A DNA stretch of 64,000 nt from NCBI GenBank assembly GCA_949317995.1, contig OX439046.1, positions 61,359,774 to 61,423,773 of the forward strand. The letters are read 5' to 3'. Shown in pieces: positions 1 to 10,612 of this stretch. The notes beneath the pieces are model-generated. The model ran no database searches. It saw only the letters and a program-made list of their open reading frames with translations, and was not told the origin of the DNA. Position 1 is the stretch's first letter; every line of letters starts with the position of its first letter. The position numbers were made by a program, and so were the translations under genes. The DNA comes from Acholoe squamosa. Taxonomy: Eukaryota; Annelida; Polychaeta; Phyllodocida; Polynoidae.

Positions 1-934
1 GTCAGGTGAAGGGATAGTGCACAGTGCTATAACACATACAACATATAGCCAAGGATAGTGTACGATTTATGGATTCATGTTTAGGCCCTATGGATGGCGT
101 CTAGGCCTTGTGGTTTGCCTGTGTTAGGCGGAGGAGTCGGGTTGGATTGCCTCTAGGTCGAATTGTGAATCTGCTGCTCTGGGTGGGCCTCTTCCTGGGG
201 TAGAGTGGTAAAGCCTTGGAGCAGGGGTGCTGCCTGCCTCCAGTAACGTAGGCCTTGCAGATTGCCCTCTAGGCTTCTTTGTGAGCTGCCTTTAGGCTTT
301 TAAGGCTCTCACCCTGGAGGAGCCATTGAAATATGGCTACCACATCAGGATCCCATCCCAGCAACTCTAGGACCCTTACAGTTGAGGTGTCCTCTAGTAG
401 TTGACACCAGGATCAGTGTAACCCCAGTGTTTGTCATTGCCTGTTCATATTGCAATGTGGAGCTGTCCCCATCACCACTATAACGACTACTACTTGTACT
501 ACAGTCCTAGTGGAAAGCAGTCTACCGGTGCCCTACCCTACTGGGCCGCAGGATGATATCAATATAATATCATTCATAAGTAATAATCGAGACACAATAC
601 TTCTACAGATTAAAGGATTAACCGCAGGAATTTACCACAATTAAGGATTATTTCATGTTGAATTGAACGAAAGTCCAAGATGTGTGTACTCGTCAAATAA
701 GGATAATCAGGATCCCAAATGTAATGCTGGAGAAGAGGATCTACTGCAAGAGAAATTGATTTTAAGATCTATCGCAGAAAAGGAGTGAAGGTTTTAGTGT
801 CATTGGAGGACGAGGGTTTTGGTGGTTTGCTTGGTGTTATTGCTGGGCATTGAAGACAAATTGAACTGTAGGTGATTAAATGAGGAAGGAGTTACTGTCG
901 AAGTCACTGCCAGTACCCCTGCTGTCACAGTCTA
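1..934. other. Upstream non-coding stretch, no gene seen
   Basis: I see no supported gene here. Short open frames (for example 450-644) have no splice or codon character that sets them apart from chance. The DNA is of mixed composition with no obvious repeat. It is probably upstream flank or intron of the gene that starts near 1293. Confidence 0.5.
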
Positions 935-1033
935 TGACATCACGTCATTGTATGTCAAGGTTTTGAATCATCATAGGGTTGGCTGCAAAGGTTGGAGACA
1001 AGGCAAGACGCTACTCCCCCTCCCATATATAAT
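935..1033 (+). promoter_or_regulatory. Possible promoter: CRE-like site and TATA-like box
   Basis: A TGACATCACGTCA word at 935-947 contains a TGACGT half-site on the reverse strand and resembles a CREB/ATF site. A TATATAAT word at 1026-1033 could act as a TATA box. Initiation about 30 nt further on would give a pyrimidine-rich 5' leader reaching the ATG at 1293. The alternative is that this is intron and transcription begins further upstream. Motif presence alone is weak evidence. Confidence 0.25.
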
Positions 1034-1039
1034 CACACT

Positions 1040-1282
1040 TTTCTTCCTGTAGCCCTTCACGATCTTTAATTTCAGTCGGCTCTTCCTTTACACTTCTTTT
1101 ATTCTCTTCTACCTCTCTATCAACCCGTCCTTTAATCCTTTCCACACACCTTTTTCTGTTTCTCTTTCCCCATTCCCACTTCATTCACACCATTCCCTGC
1201 CCTTTCACACCCCTCTCCCTATAGACAAAACACTGCTGTGACACCCTTCCTCTCCTCTTCTGCTCCCCCCTCCCCTACACAG
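1040..1282 (+). other. Pyrimidine-rich leader or 3' splice tract
   Basis: About 240 nt are strongly C/T-rich on the + strand and end in CTACACAG at 1275-1282. It reads either as the polypyrimidine tract of a strong 3' splice site, with the exon beginning at 1283, or as a CT-rich 5' leader. Either way it points to coding sequence immediately downstream on the + strand. Confidence 0.5.
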
Positions 1283-1292
1283 CGTTGATGCC

Positions 1293-1754
1293 ATGGTCAG
1301 GGATAGTGCTGGGGACGTCCTGAGAAGTGCCGCACCCACCACCACCACTACAGCACAGATAGGGGGAACCCGCTGCTACCAAACTGCTTCCTGCCACGGC
1401 AGCCTCGCTTTGGATTCCTGCCTACCCGGATGTGGCACGGCAGCAGCAGCACCACCAGCAGCAGCATCTCAGTGTGTGCTCACGAGATTCTCGTGGGTGA
1501 ATGGTGGTTTCCGGTCTGTCATCAGTGAGGAAGCATTGGTGGATGTGGGTTATGATTGTATGAATGTTGAGAAGTGTTCTGGTGTTAGAATTGATGTTGT
1601 TGAGTGTAACTGCTACTACTATCCTCAAATGCAATTAAACTGCTGTATTTCTCCTTACACTGGATACCTCACGACCACCCCCGGCAGCACTAGCCGCATC
1701 AGCAGCAGCACAGAGGCCATATCGGCAGTGGCCACTGGATGTGACATGAGTATT
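1293..1754 (+). CDS. First coding block of a proline-rich protein (exon A, predicted)
   Basis: The frame opens with an ATG at 1293 in an optimal context (GCCATGG) and has 154 codons to the proposed donor GTGAGT at 1755-1760. An earlier ATG at 1288 makes an overlapping 11-codon upstream frame. The N-terminus carries a threonine run and an alanine/proline stretch, followed by a cysteine-containing segment with no domain I recognise. If the donor is not used, the frame stops at a TAA at 1782-1784. Using it, with an acceptor at 1830-1831, keeps phase 0 and joins the large proline-rich frame. The frame and start are seen in the sequence. The join is inferred, and the first cysteine-rich half may itself be partly untranslated. 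Confidence 0.45.
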
Positions 1755-1831
1755 GTGAGTACCAGGGGGGCAGCACGACAATAATAATACTTCTCTCCGG
1801 GTGTGGGGGCCCAAGCCTGCTGGCCTCTGAG
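1755..1831 (+). other. Possible 77-nt intron
   Basis: It begins with a consensus GTGAGT and ends in CCTCTGAG. Removing it fuses the frame open from 1293 with the frame open from 1745 to 3703 without breaking codon phase. The downstream frame has no ATG between its last upstream stop (1742-1744) and the proline-rich region, so it needs a spliced start. The acceptor is only moderately pyrimidine-rich, so other acceptors are possible. Confidence 0.35.
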
Positions 1832-3682
1832 AAGGGTGCGGCCACGGTGACTGGGGTGGGACCAGAACGTAAAGGGGGAGAGGTGGAGACCCAGGATAAG
1901 AGTACCACCCAACCACCACCCACCGCAGGGGGACCAGCCGCCGCGTGCCGCCCCCCTCCTCCACACCTGCCAGGGGGGGATAACAATGGAGGTAGTCCAC
2001 AGCCGCTGACCCAGCTGCAGCTGACCCCGGAAGTGAGGGCCACCGACAACAACGAAAACAGTGCTGAGAAAAAGGCTGCTGAGCCCCCACTACCAGCATC
2101 CCAACTACAAAAACCACCACCACCACCACAACAACTGGTGCCACTGCCACAGCAACCAGTACTGCCACAAAGGCCGGTACTGTCATCTCCACAACAACAA
2201 ACACCATCACCGCCATTGAAACAACCAATACCATCACCACCAAGAAAACAATCAGTAGCATCACCAGGACAGCAACGGTCAGTTCCATCTTCACCACTGA
2301 AGCCAGCACCGTCACCACCACTTAAGCGGCCGGTACCATCACCACCACAAAAACGGCCGGTACCGTCACCGCCACTAAAACGGCATGTACCGTCACCACC
2401 ACTAAAACGGTCGGTACCGTCACCGCCACTAAATCAACCTATACCATCACTACCACTAAGACAGTCAGTGCCATCGCCAGGACAACAGTCACCGGTTCCA
2501 CCATCACCTCAACAATTGGTGCCAACACCAACACAACCTCAGCCAGTACCACCATCAGCTCAACAATCTGTTTCATGTCAAAAACAACAACAGTCGATAC
2601 CACAATCACCCCTGGTACCAACACCAACACAACCTCAATCGGTACCGTCCCCACCGGTACCATCCCCACCCCTACAATCAGTGGCTCCATCACCGCAACA
2701 GTCAGTACCACCATCCCCACAACAACCTGGACCACCATTGCCACAACCAAAGGTACAATCTCCTCTACAACAGTCGGTACCAGCCTCACCCCTACAACCT
2801 GTGACATCCCCCCCTATCAAACCAGTAGGACCAAGTCCCCTACCACCACAGCCGGTACCATCCCCAGTACAACAGCAGCAAGCTGGACCACCACAACTGC
2901 CTGTGGCCACACCAACACCGCTGAAACCAAAACCAGCGAAGAAGCCCAATTTGCTCCTATGTGGTATTCGTAATCTGCCACGGTCGCTGCAAAGTAGTTT
3001 TGGTTCTGGTTCCACCCAATCCACAGCAGTGGTTCACCGGCCTTCCAACGTTGCCGCTGCTGCAGTTGCCGCAGCTGCAGCTGCTGCCGCTGCACCTCTT
3101 GCACCAACTTCCTCTTCCAGTGCTGGTATAAACAGGCTACCACTTGCTGCTGCCCAGTCCACTTTGCCCTTTAGTAGCAATGCCCAACGCAATATCATCC
3201 ACCACTACCCACATCTGCACCACCCGCTTCCATACCACCACGTTGCAAGTACTTCAGGTCTCGCCACCGCCTCTCCTAGCCCCACCGCCTCCGGGACTTC
3301 AAATTTGGCATCAGGCTCTGCTGCTGCATCTTTCGCAGCAGCTCAACTGCCGTCCACTTCGTCGACATTCTCGCCGTCACGCTCGCCGTTCTTGGTGCGC
3401 CGGTGCCTGCCGCTGCACAACACAGTTTACGGCGAGGACCCATTGAGCAGTAACACGGATGGCCGCTTGCCAGGGGAGACCCTACTCCACCTCCGGGGGA
3501 CGGTGGGGGACAGCATGGAAAGGGTGTCAATCGGGAGCTCGAGTATCCGCAAGGCCAGCAATGCTAGTACTCTCACCAACAACACGCCGGTCAACGCGCG
3601 CCCTATGGTGGTGCGGTACTCCATGCGCAAAGCCTCCATCACTCCGTCTCTGCGGCAGATCCAGCAAATACTACTCAAAGAG
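1832..3682 (+). CDS. Large proline-rich exon ending in a phospho-site module
   Basis: This open block of 617 codons is the longest coding frame in the window. In order, it has a charged start, about 300 residues of Pro/Ser/Gln with repeated PSPPLKR-type units, an alanine run near codons 3051-3095, a His-rich stretch and a Ser/Thr-rich region. It ends in a basic module containing SSIRKAS, YSMRKASITPSLRQIQQ and ILLKE. PSPPLKR fits the class II SH3 ligand pattern PxxPx(K/R), and the RKAS words fit the basophilic kinase pattern R-K/R-x-S. The exon ends in phase 0 at the donor AAAGAG|GTGGGT (GT at 3683-3684). Left unspliced, the frame runs only six more codons to a stop. The low-complexity part suggests a disordered scaffold or regulatory N-terminus. 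I do not recognise the family. The resemblance of the second copy (4758-4886) supports coding. Confidence 0.75.
2303..2440 (+). repeat. 27-bp in-frame coding repeat (PVPSPPLKR)
   Basis: Five consecutive 27-bp units encode nine-residue repeats of the form xVPSPPLKR. Flanking PSPP and PQQ segments are looser versions. The length is a multiple of three, so gain or loss of units keeps the frame. The same low complexity leaves several other frames open on both strands through 1.6-3.1 kb; those are shadows. Confidence 0.85.
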
Positions 3683-4757
3683 GTGGGTGTGGTTGTGTAC
3701 TGATAACTACTCCACTACTTCAACATGTTATCACTCAGGTGGTCAGTTTGTGCTATTCACTGAGGTGTGAGACAGTGCACCTCAGTCAGACCCAGTCCTG
3801 TGTGTGTATGTCTAGATGTATGAACACTATTATGCATTGACAGGGTGTGAGTACATACTGCACAGAGAGCTCACATTTATGTCCAGTTTGTCCCTACACA
3901 ATAGACAAGGATAAAGTCCCTGAAAAAAAGCAATCCCTGCAAACGTATAATTTTTTCACATAGCACTGGCCTTGGTGACCAGTAATATACGGTCTACAGC
4001 ACCCAATGCTTGTTTTGTTCTGGTTTTGTTGCTGTGTATATATGACAAAGAAAGCCGCTAGACTATAAAAACAAAGAACTTTTTGTTTGCTGGTGGGGGC
4101 CATTATAAACTGTTATACATGCAACAAGAGCTTCTAGTTGCTGACATCAAGACTTTGCTCACTGTAAGCTTTAAGGCCCTGTACATAGATGCTCAGTAGT
4201 TCACTCAGATAGATAGCTGCATTGCACTTCAAATTGCACCCATGTAATGCAATATAAGAGGCCTGGTTAGGTCTAGTGTCCATGTCATGGACAAGGACTT
4301 GAATTTCAGCTTAAGGTCTATTGTATAGTTACTATTGATGATACATACACTCCTGATGAAGATGTCAACAGTGATTCCAATACATACACACATACTATTA
4401 TGTAAATTAGTCAGGCAGGGCCACAACACAGACATTCAAAGAGTGAAACTGTTTTATTTCTTTGTGAGAAAAGGAAAGCTTCCAGGCAGAATTACAAGTC
4501 ATACACTTACACTGAAAGATTCTGAGAAAGGGATGTAGAGACATTACCATTGAGTGAGGTATACAATTAACATTATACACAGGCCTGGTAGGCTCTACCA
4601 CAGAATCCCACTCACAGAGAGAAGATACATTGGGTCACATAAGAGACCTATTTCATAGACACACAAGTCAGTGAATTAACTCAATATAAGAGACATTATC
4701 TTATACAGAGTAATCTATATATGATGAACATTGGCAGTTGGAAAGTACAATGAAACC
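3683..4757 (+). other. Intron between the two alternative first exons; possible second promoter
   Basis: No coding frame of quality is present. It starts with the donor after 3682. Close to its 3' end a TATATATGA word at about 4715-4723 lies some 40 bp upstream of the ATG at 4758 and could serve a second promoter. The rest is AT-rich with short recurring TATAAGAG words. Confidence 0.5.
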
Positions 4758-4886
4758 ATGAACTACAGAGATAGCATAAGGCGGCAGGATAGCATAAGGC
4801 GCCAGTCGCTGCGAAGATTCTCCTCTGTACGCAAGGCCTCAATAACTCCCTCATTGAAGCAGATACAGCAGATTCTACTTAAGGAG
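4758..4886 (+). CDS. Alternative first exon: 43-residue basic, serine-rich N-terminus
   Basis: An ATG with A at -3 (ACCATGA) follows an in-frame stop at 4725-4727. It opens 43 codons containing DSIRRQDSIRRQSLRRFSS and then RKASITPSLKQIQQILLKE. The last 19 residues differ from the end of the 1832-3682 exon at a single position (K for R). The exon closes with the same AAGGAG|GTGGG donor in the same phase 0. Successive RRQS, RRFS and RKAS words suggest several PKA-type phosphorylation sites. Because both exons end alike, they can splice to the same downstream exon and give long and short N-terminal isoforms. This arrangement is typical of genes with alternative promoters. The downstream function is unknown; any likeness to the phospho-site of phospholamban is too thin to use. 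Confidence 0.65.
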
Positions 4887-7265
4887 GTGGGTGCATTTAC
4901 ACCATGAGCCTGCGGGTATATTTACATAATTATATTGATAATGGTCATCTCCACCTTTAAGACTTCACTGCATGAAGATGTGACTTTTAAGAAGTACGCT
5001 TTTACCAGAAGCATCTGTTTTTACATAATCAGCAAGTCATCTTTTAAACTTCTGTAATTTTATGTAAAATGGGCAGTCAGTGCAGGATTCGTATTCAAAT
5101 ATGCATTCCATTAATAACTTTCTTATCAATGGAGACTTATCAGATACCACACTCTCTAAGATAAACATATCAGAAGATGGAATGCTATCTTTACAAAGAA
5201 ACCCACATTTCTATGTCTAGAATATAGACATAGTTAATAGAAATTGCTGATTATGTAAACTAGCAGAAGCTTGAAAAAGGTACAAGGTGCTACCTAACAG
5301 CTACTCCTCATACGGTGATTAACATTTAGCTCTGGCCTTTTCCCTCTGGCCATAACACCAGCACTCTCCATAAGCATGCCCTTGAGATGGAGGAGAAGGT
5401 TTTTTTGTACCATATTCCAGAATGGAAAGGAAAACATTTAATTAACATTGAGGTTTCCTTTCATTTCTTTGCTTCATTTTATCCATTTACTTATTTTAAT
5501 GTTTATGTTCTTTCATCAAGTTTACTATTTTTTTTATTTTTATGAAACATTGCATTTACTATTCAGGCCTTATACACTTTCTAATACAGTAACCTTCATT
5601 CATAATATGCATGAAATGAATTGTGTTTTGATTATATCATTGTTATAATGCATTTTTATATGATATCATGTTTCCATATTCTATATCTCAATTCCATTAC
5701 AATTTCCAAAATATCATTATTATTTCCAAATTCCCCTTTTCTTCAGAAATTACTGGAAGATATATCATTACAGTTGAACATTATCTAACTTTTGATGTCT
5801 TTGGATGTTAGTGGTAGAGGTCAGTCATAGTAAGTAGAATAACTATGTCTAGATAAATGTATAATTCAAGGTTAGCAATATCAGATTCTTGCATACATAT
5901 AGAGTAGCCTGTATGGTAGAGCACTTACATACTACATAACGAGACATCTCCCTGCACCCAGGATAAAAAAGGACAGAATTCAAGAGCTAGATCTCATTTG
6001 TCATTAGCCCGATGACCAAATTGGCCATTTGAGAGTGCTTTGAGAAGAAACATTTTACTCACAATTTTGAGGCACTTTTCTTTCGAGACAATAAAATGGA
6101 GGGTTGGTTATTGAGACTGTAGGCAAGTGATAGAAGCAGTTACAACATCAGACAGTGAGTTATAAAACATTTTTCCAAAGAAAATCAATAGCCTTCAGGA
6201 GGAGGTAAGGGTATATACACACACACCATAGGGCCTTGCTATAGGCACTGCTTTATTCTGCTGATGCTACCCCCTTGTAGTGACTTCCTGATAATATCAA
6301 GTTTTTGTACCCCAGTTAAGTATGAGGCTTCTTATCTTTCTTTTAGAATAAGTTAATGAGTTATGCTTGGCTCTTTATCCCTCACCACAGTCCCTATCAC
6401 TTACAGTATTGATGATGCTGACTTATGATCCTTGCACCTAGTTATAAAATCCTGAAATATATACAGGCACCAAAATTATGTATTTACACATTCTATCAAT
6501 AAGATATTGCCTCTGTGAATAGATTTATTTAATTATATTTCAGGTATATTGCTTTTCAGGTATTGCTGTTCTCACAAGTTTTAGAATTTGAATATCAATG
6601 TTATAAATTGTACAGCAGTTTTATGCACCATTATCCTCTGTCATTTACCAATTGCAGGGCAGTTTTTCCTGTTGTTATAAATGCTTTATTGAAGCTCATA
6701 TTTTACTAAAACTCTTTACAACGTTGAATATGACTATATTCAAAATATATCCATGTTGTGGAATTGTCTGAAAGACACTCACTCCACAAAATATAGCGAC
6801 AATGTATACCATACCGATTTTTACCACTTCATATTGTCTATAAATAGCACTGACATTACACGCTAATTACATTGGGACTTGATTTATGAAATCAATGTCC
6901 CTGGCAGAATTTATATACTAGAATATAAAGTGTTCGAAAGTATGCCATACTCTGAATAATAAGACTTGAATCGAATGGGATATGCTTTATGGGCTTATAT
7001 GATCCCAAAATCCCAAAGGTATTGTCATACCTGTTTTGGATCTTTTAGAAAATATCTATGCATTTCAGTATGATAGGAACCAGATACATATGTTTCTTAC
7101 AACTCTCAGATCTTTGAGAGAGACATATTCTTGATGCATCGACAACACCTGTTGGCTCACTATGGACAGTTCTGCTTATACCACGATTTCTGGGTTGCTC
7201 AGTGCATTTTGCTGGATATTCCCATGCACATACCTGTCGATATTGCACACCCTGTAGGCTGTAAC
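4887..7265 (+). other. Intron-like AT-rich DNA, no gene seen
   Basis: It begins with the donor of the second first exon. Apart from poly-T-rich stretches near 5400-5560 and a CTATAAATAG word at 6838-6847, I see no exon, repeat array or RNA gene that I can support. Confidence 0.5.
6838..6847 (+). promoter_or_regulatory. MEF2-consensus word CTATAAATAG (1 of 4)
   Basis: A perfect match to the MEF2 core YTAWWWWTAR. Identical 10-mers recur at 19220, 37063 and 51924 on the same strand. It could equally be read as a TATA-like sequence. Confidence 0.2.
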
Positions 7266-7285
7266 ATCAATTTTGAAAGGCGTGT

Positions 7286-7333
7286 GGTTATCCATGGATA
7301 ACCTGCACACTGTGCGGTTATCCATGGATAACC
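7286..7333. repeat. Two perfect 18-bp palindromes in tandem
   Basis: GGTTATCCATGGATAACC occurs at 7286-7303 and again at 7316-7333, a 30-bp period, with similar GTGTG/CACAC flanks. Each copy is a perfect palindrome. It lies about 50 bp upstream of a tRNA-like SINE head. It could be a dimeric protein-binding site or the edge of a mobile element. Confidence 0.8.
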
Positions 7334-7383
7334 CACACACCTCTCACAGATATCCAAGCCGAGACGGACGCCGAAGGAAGAGA

Positions 7384-7590
7384 CGTTGTAGTCTAGTGGT
7401 TAGCGCATTGCGCTCAGCCGTTATAGGTATGCAGGTCGAGTCCTGGTCTGGGCGCATCTTTTCTTCGCCGTGTGCGCTGTCGCTGTCCGCTGCCGGGCGA
7501 CGAGGTGTATTATACACAAACCTAACCGCGAGAAGCATTCAAAGCAATTACACTCGGCCTACGGCCTCGTGTAATTATCCTTCACTAACA
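7384..7590 (+). mobile_element. tRNA-derived SINE
   Basis: A tRNA-like head at about 7384-7455 contains an A-box-like TAGTCTAGTGGTTAGCGC and a B-box-like AGGTCGAGTCC. The T-arm pairs CAGG with CCTG, but no proper acceptor stem forms, so it is not a functional tRNA gene. The GC-rich body that follows ends in a hairpin, TACACTCGGCCTACGGCC with GTGTA (about 7549-7574). The 3' boundary is approximate. Confidence 0.55.
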
Positions 7591-9462
7591 CACACTCGTC
7601 ATGAATTATCCATTGATTACTTTTCAATAACGTCTCACCATATATTGCTATAGACTTGATTTCTGCATGTGTTGCAGCCACCAATGAAATGTATACTATG
7701 AGAAATAGTGTGAGAAATTTCAATATTGTACCCTGGAGATCGCCAATGATTGCTCTATACGCAGCTTTGTGAGCTACCCTGCCAATCTCTATATGTCCAC
7801 TTCTGATTAGTGGTACTACAGCCCCCCCCCATGCCACGCACCCTGGTCCCCTAAAGCTACGTTAATGTCATGTCAACGTCCCTGTCCACCCTGGCTAATG
7901 GTGGAACTAAGTCAGGCCATTAATCTGGACCATTCAGAGGTAACGCAATGGGAGGACATCCACAACAGGCTGTTCAATATAAGGGCAAGTAGCAGTCAGG
8001 TATAGAGCTATATAAAGTAGTAAGGTATATTCTAAGTATTCCTTAATAAATTCGCCACCACTTAAAAACCATTCAGGGCCGGCCATAGCTAAATGCTTTA
8101 TCATGATGAATAAATGCAGTCTCTATCCCCCAGCAGTGAATTCATGCATCATACCTACCTTTCAGGGGTATCCTATCAAGCCTTGACATATTTCAGGCAT
8201 ATAGTTCTACTGAGTAGCTCATTCCATTAACACTTCATAACAACCAATGGACATGAGGGAGTAGTGAGCCTTAAAGTTCCAAAACAATGGTTGAATCGGT
8301 GTGTCACTGAACTACTACAAAATAAAGGGTATTCCAAAAGAAAGCTCAGCTTGCCTACGCTTTGAATGCCCTCCCCGGAAATGTGCAGCGCATGCACTGT
8401 CTATAACCGCCCCGTGTGATAATATTAGCAGCCATATAAAGATTCAAGGGATTGGTGAGGGTCAGGTAGTGAGCTCACAGTATCATTCAGAGTATGCTGG
8501 CATCTGTCCTATTGGAAATGCCTCTCATTTGGATAGCACCTCTTTGTCATGCTAATCAGCATTATTGAGAATTTCTCTCCAGGCGGTTTACACACATGAT
8601 CATTCGCTCCTCAGAACTCAGCCATCAAAGATAATACAACTTGTCACAAAAGGTTATCATAAAACCAGATCAGAGGAAACAGACGCCTCCTTACACGCCT
8701 GCTCACTCTCTCCCTCCCCAACATCATAAATGCTCATAACTATTATCTGTAACACCACCAGGGCAACTTCATGCCTACAGGTTCATATCTGGTCTACCTT
8801 GATACCCAAATGAAGTGGGGTAGGTATGGCGTATCATGTCACCCCATTATGCCCGAACGGTTGACACTTCACAAACAATACATGGGTTACCTAATGTGTC
8901 AAGCCACTGCCTCTAAAGGTTTAAGGGAAATACCCCATCCACTGATCTCCTCAAGGATGTGGGATATGCTCATTAGTTTAAAGGGTATTTCTTACCGCCC
9001 GACACTTTAACCTTTTCCGTCCTGTTCACCTGCGGTGGGTCATAGCAAGGGCAGGTGGTTAAAGGCAAAAGTTTTGCAACATAATTACATTTGGTCCCAG
9101 GCACCCCCAAATCCTTCCTTGTGTTTCCGGGTTCACCCCGTCTGCCCCTCCCCAAACCCTTTTAAAAGGTTCTATTGGACCTTGATGCCACTGCCTTTTT
9201 TGTCTTCTCTTATTCAGCCCTTCAACTTCAATTTGAAGGCTGTACACAGGGGCCTTTGTCAATAATGGCCTTAGGACTCACTCAGTGAATTAATCACAAC
9301 ACTGGGCCCTGAGCAGGATGTAGGGCTGTCACAGGTGACTGTCTGGGTTTGTTTTCTTTATGCCAAATGAACCAGGATCTTGGGGGGTAGTTTATTGTAC
9401 ATAAGAGTACTTGAATTTGCTCACTGCCTTCAGACTGTCACACATTGGGATGGAGAGAGCAG

Positions 9463-9508
<46 letters not shown>

Positions 9509-10337
9509 AGCACATCCTCTATCTATGTTTTCAGAACTGCATAGGGCAGCCTATCACACAGTTTGTTGGTTTGGTTTATACTCATGCTATGCACGCAGGA
9601 TTCTATCAAATACCTGGATTGAGTTTAACTTACATCTTGGAGATAACACAAGCAAAACACTAGGTGTTTAGTCAAGCCTGGTGATTGTTTTTTTACACTG
9701 AGTTCAACCAGGATCCTATGGCTATCTGTGATTGTGTGGTATTTTGTATAGAGGTTCCTTTGGGTCATCAAAACGCATGATGCGTTTTCCTTTTCGAACC
9801 AGCTGCAAGGCGTTTTAAGTATGCCAGAATATTCAGGCAATTTTGTCATTAATTGATCCGATGATGAAACACCTTGCTACCGATTTTTGAAACACCTAGC
9901 GACAAACAGTTGAAATGATGCGAGCTGTAAAACATATCGAACTGGTTTTAGCATGATTAAGCCTATAGGGCCTATGCACATGCCAGGAGTCTATTGACAG
10001 CTATCTCAGGATCCCAGGCTCACAGTTGCATGCATAACAATCCATATACTTGGAATATATCGGTACAGGCATCACGGCAGCAATATCACCTGTAGTAGAA
10101 AAAGACCAAACAGTGAGTAACTCAAGATGGGATGTTCAAAGTCTCCCTACTCCAATGTAGTCAGTGACTCTCCACTGTTGGTAACCAGACTAGGACCCTG
10201 GTGCCCTGAGCGGCAGGATGCCATACTACAGGTGAAGTATCTATTATTCCATTGCGCATCAGAATGTCTCTTTACCCAGCTAAATGCTAGGTATCAACTG
10301 CATTGGCATTATACAGTGATATATGTCGATGTCATAC
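7591..10337. other. Non-coding stretch with scattered repeat fragments
   Basis: No supported exon. It holds a C-run near 7821-7830, repeat-derived words around 8780-9010 (GGGAAATACCCC, also seen near 18660 and 36745) and the (GA)n run at 9466. The remainder is featureless to my reading. Confidence 0.45.
9466..9508 (+). repeat. (GA)n microsatellite
   Basis: About 21 uninterrupted AG dinucleotides. Simple-sequence repeat. Confidence 0.95.
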
Positions 10338-10525
10338 CCCTCATAGGCCAGATGAAATAATTTAACAGGATCTTTTAAGCATTCAAGAATGAATTCAGCC
10401 TTGCCGAGTATATCTGCGGTGTTGCTTTCATGCACCAACGGGTTACATATATACTTTTGAAGGATATCAATCAAATATTCTAAAGTTAGTTGTGACGAGT
10501 TGTTTGCCAAATCTCTCATAGAGTT
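10338..10525 (-). CDS. Candidate internal exon, unknown protein
   Basis: On the reverse strand an acceptor (TTTATCCAG) precedes 188 nt with no stop, ending at a GTATGA donor. The reading starts in phase 0 with NSMRDLANNSSQLTL, continues helix-rich (LEYLIDILQKYI, ILGKAEFILECL) and ends KLFHLAYEG. It has the leucine spacing of an all-helical protein. The open frame extends beyond both splice sites, so the borders are inferred. I do not recognise the family. It could be an exon of a reverse-strand gene or a chance frame. Confidence 0.3.
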
Positions 10526-10612
10526 CTGGATAAAGGTAGGCCTACGTGAGGTATTAGGGAGTTTAAGATGTAAACATGTATGGCTACGCGTACGGGTAAC
10601 GTCATAGGTCAC

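Noticed and set aside
1635-3143. Several long frames on the - strand and a Thr-rich + frame across the proline-rich exon
   Set aside because: They are low-complexity shadows of the CCA/CCG/ACA repeats; products are runs of V/G/T with no domains or own start context.
4758-4886. Phospholamban-like peptide
   Set aside because: Only the basic-Ser motif is shared; the transmembrane part is absent from the exon and the alignment is too short.
7384-7455. Functional tRNA gene
   Set aside because: A and B boxes are present, but there is no 7-bp acceptor stem and the body continues as a SINE.
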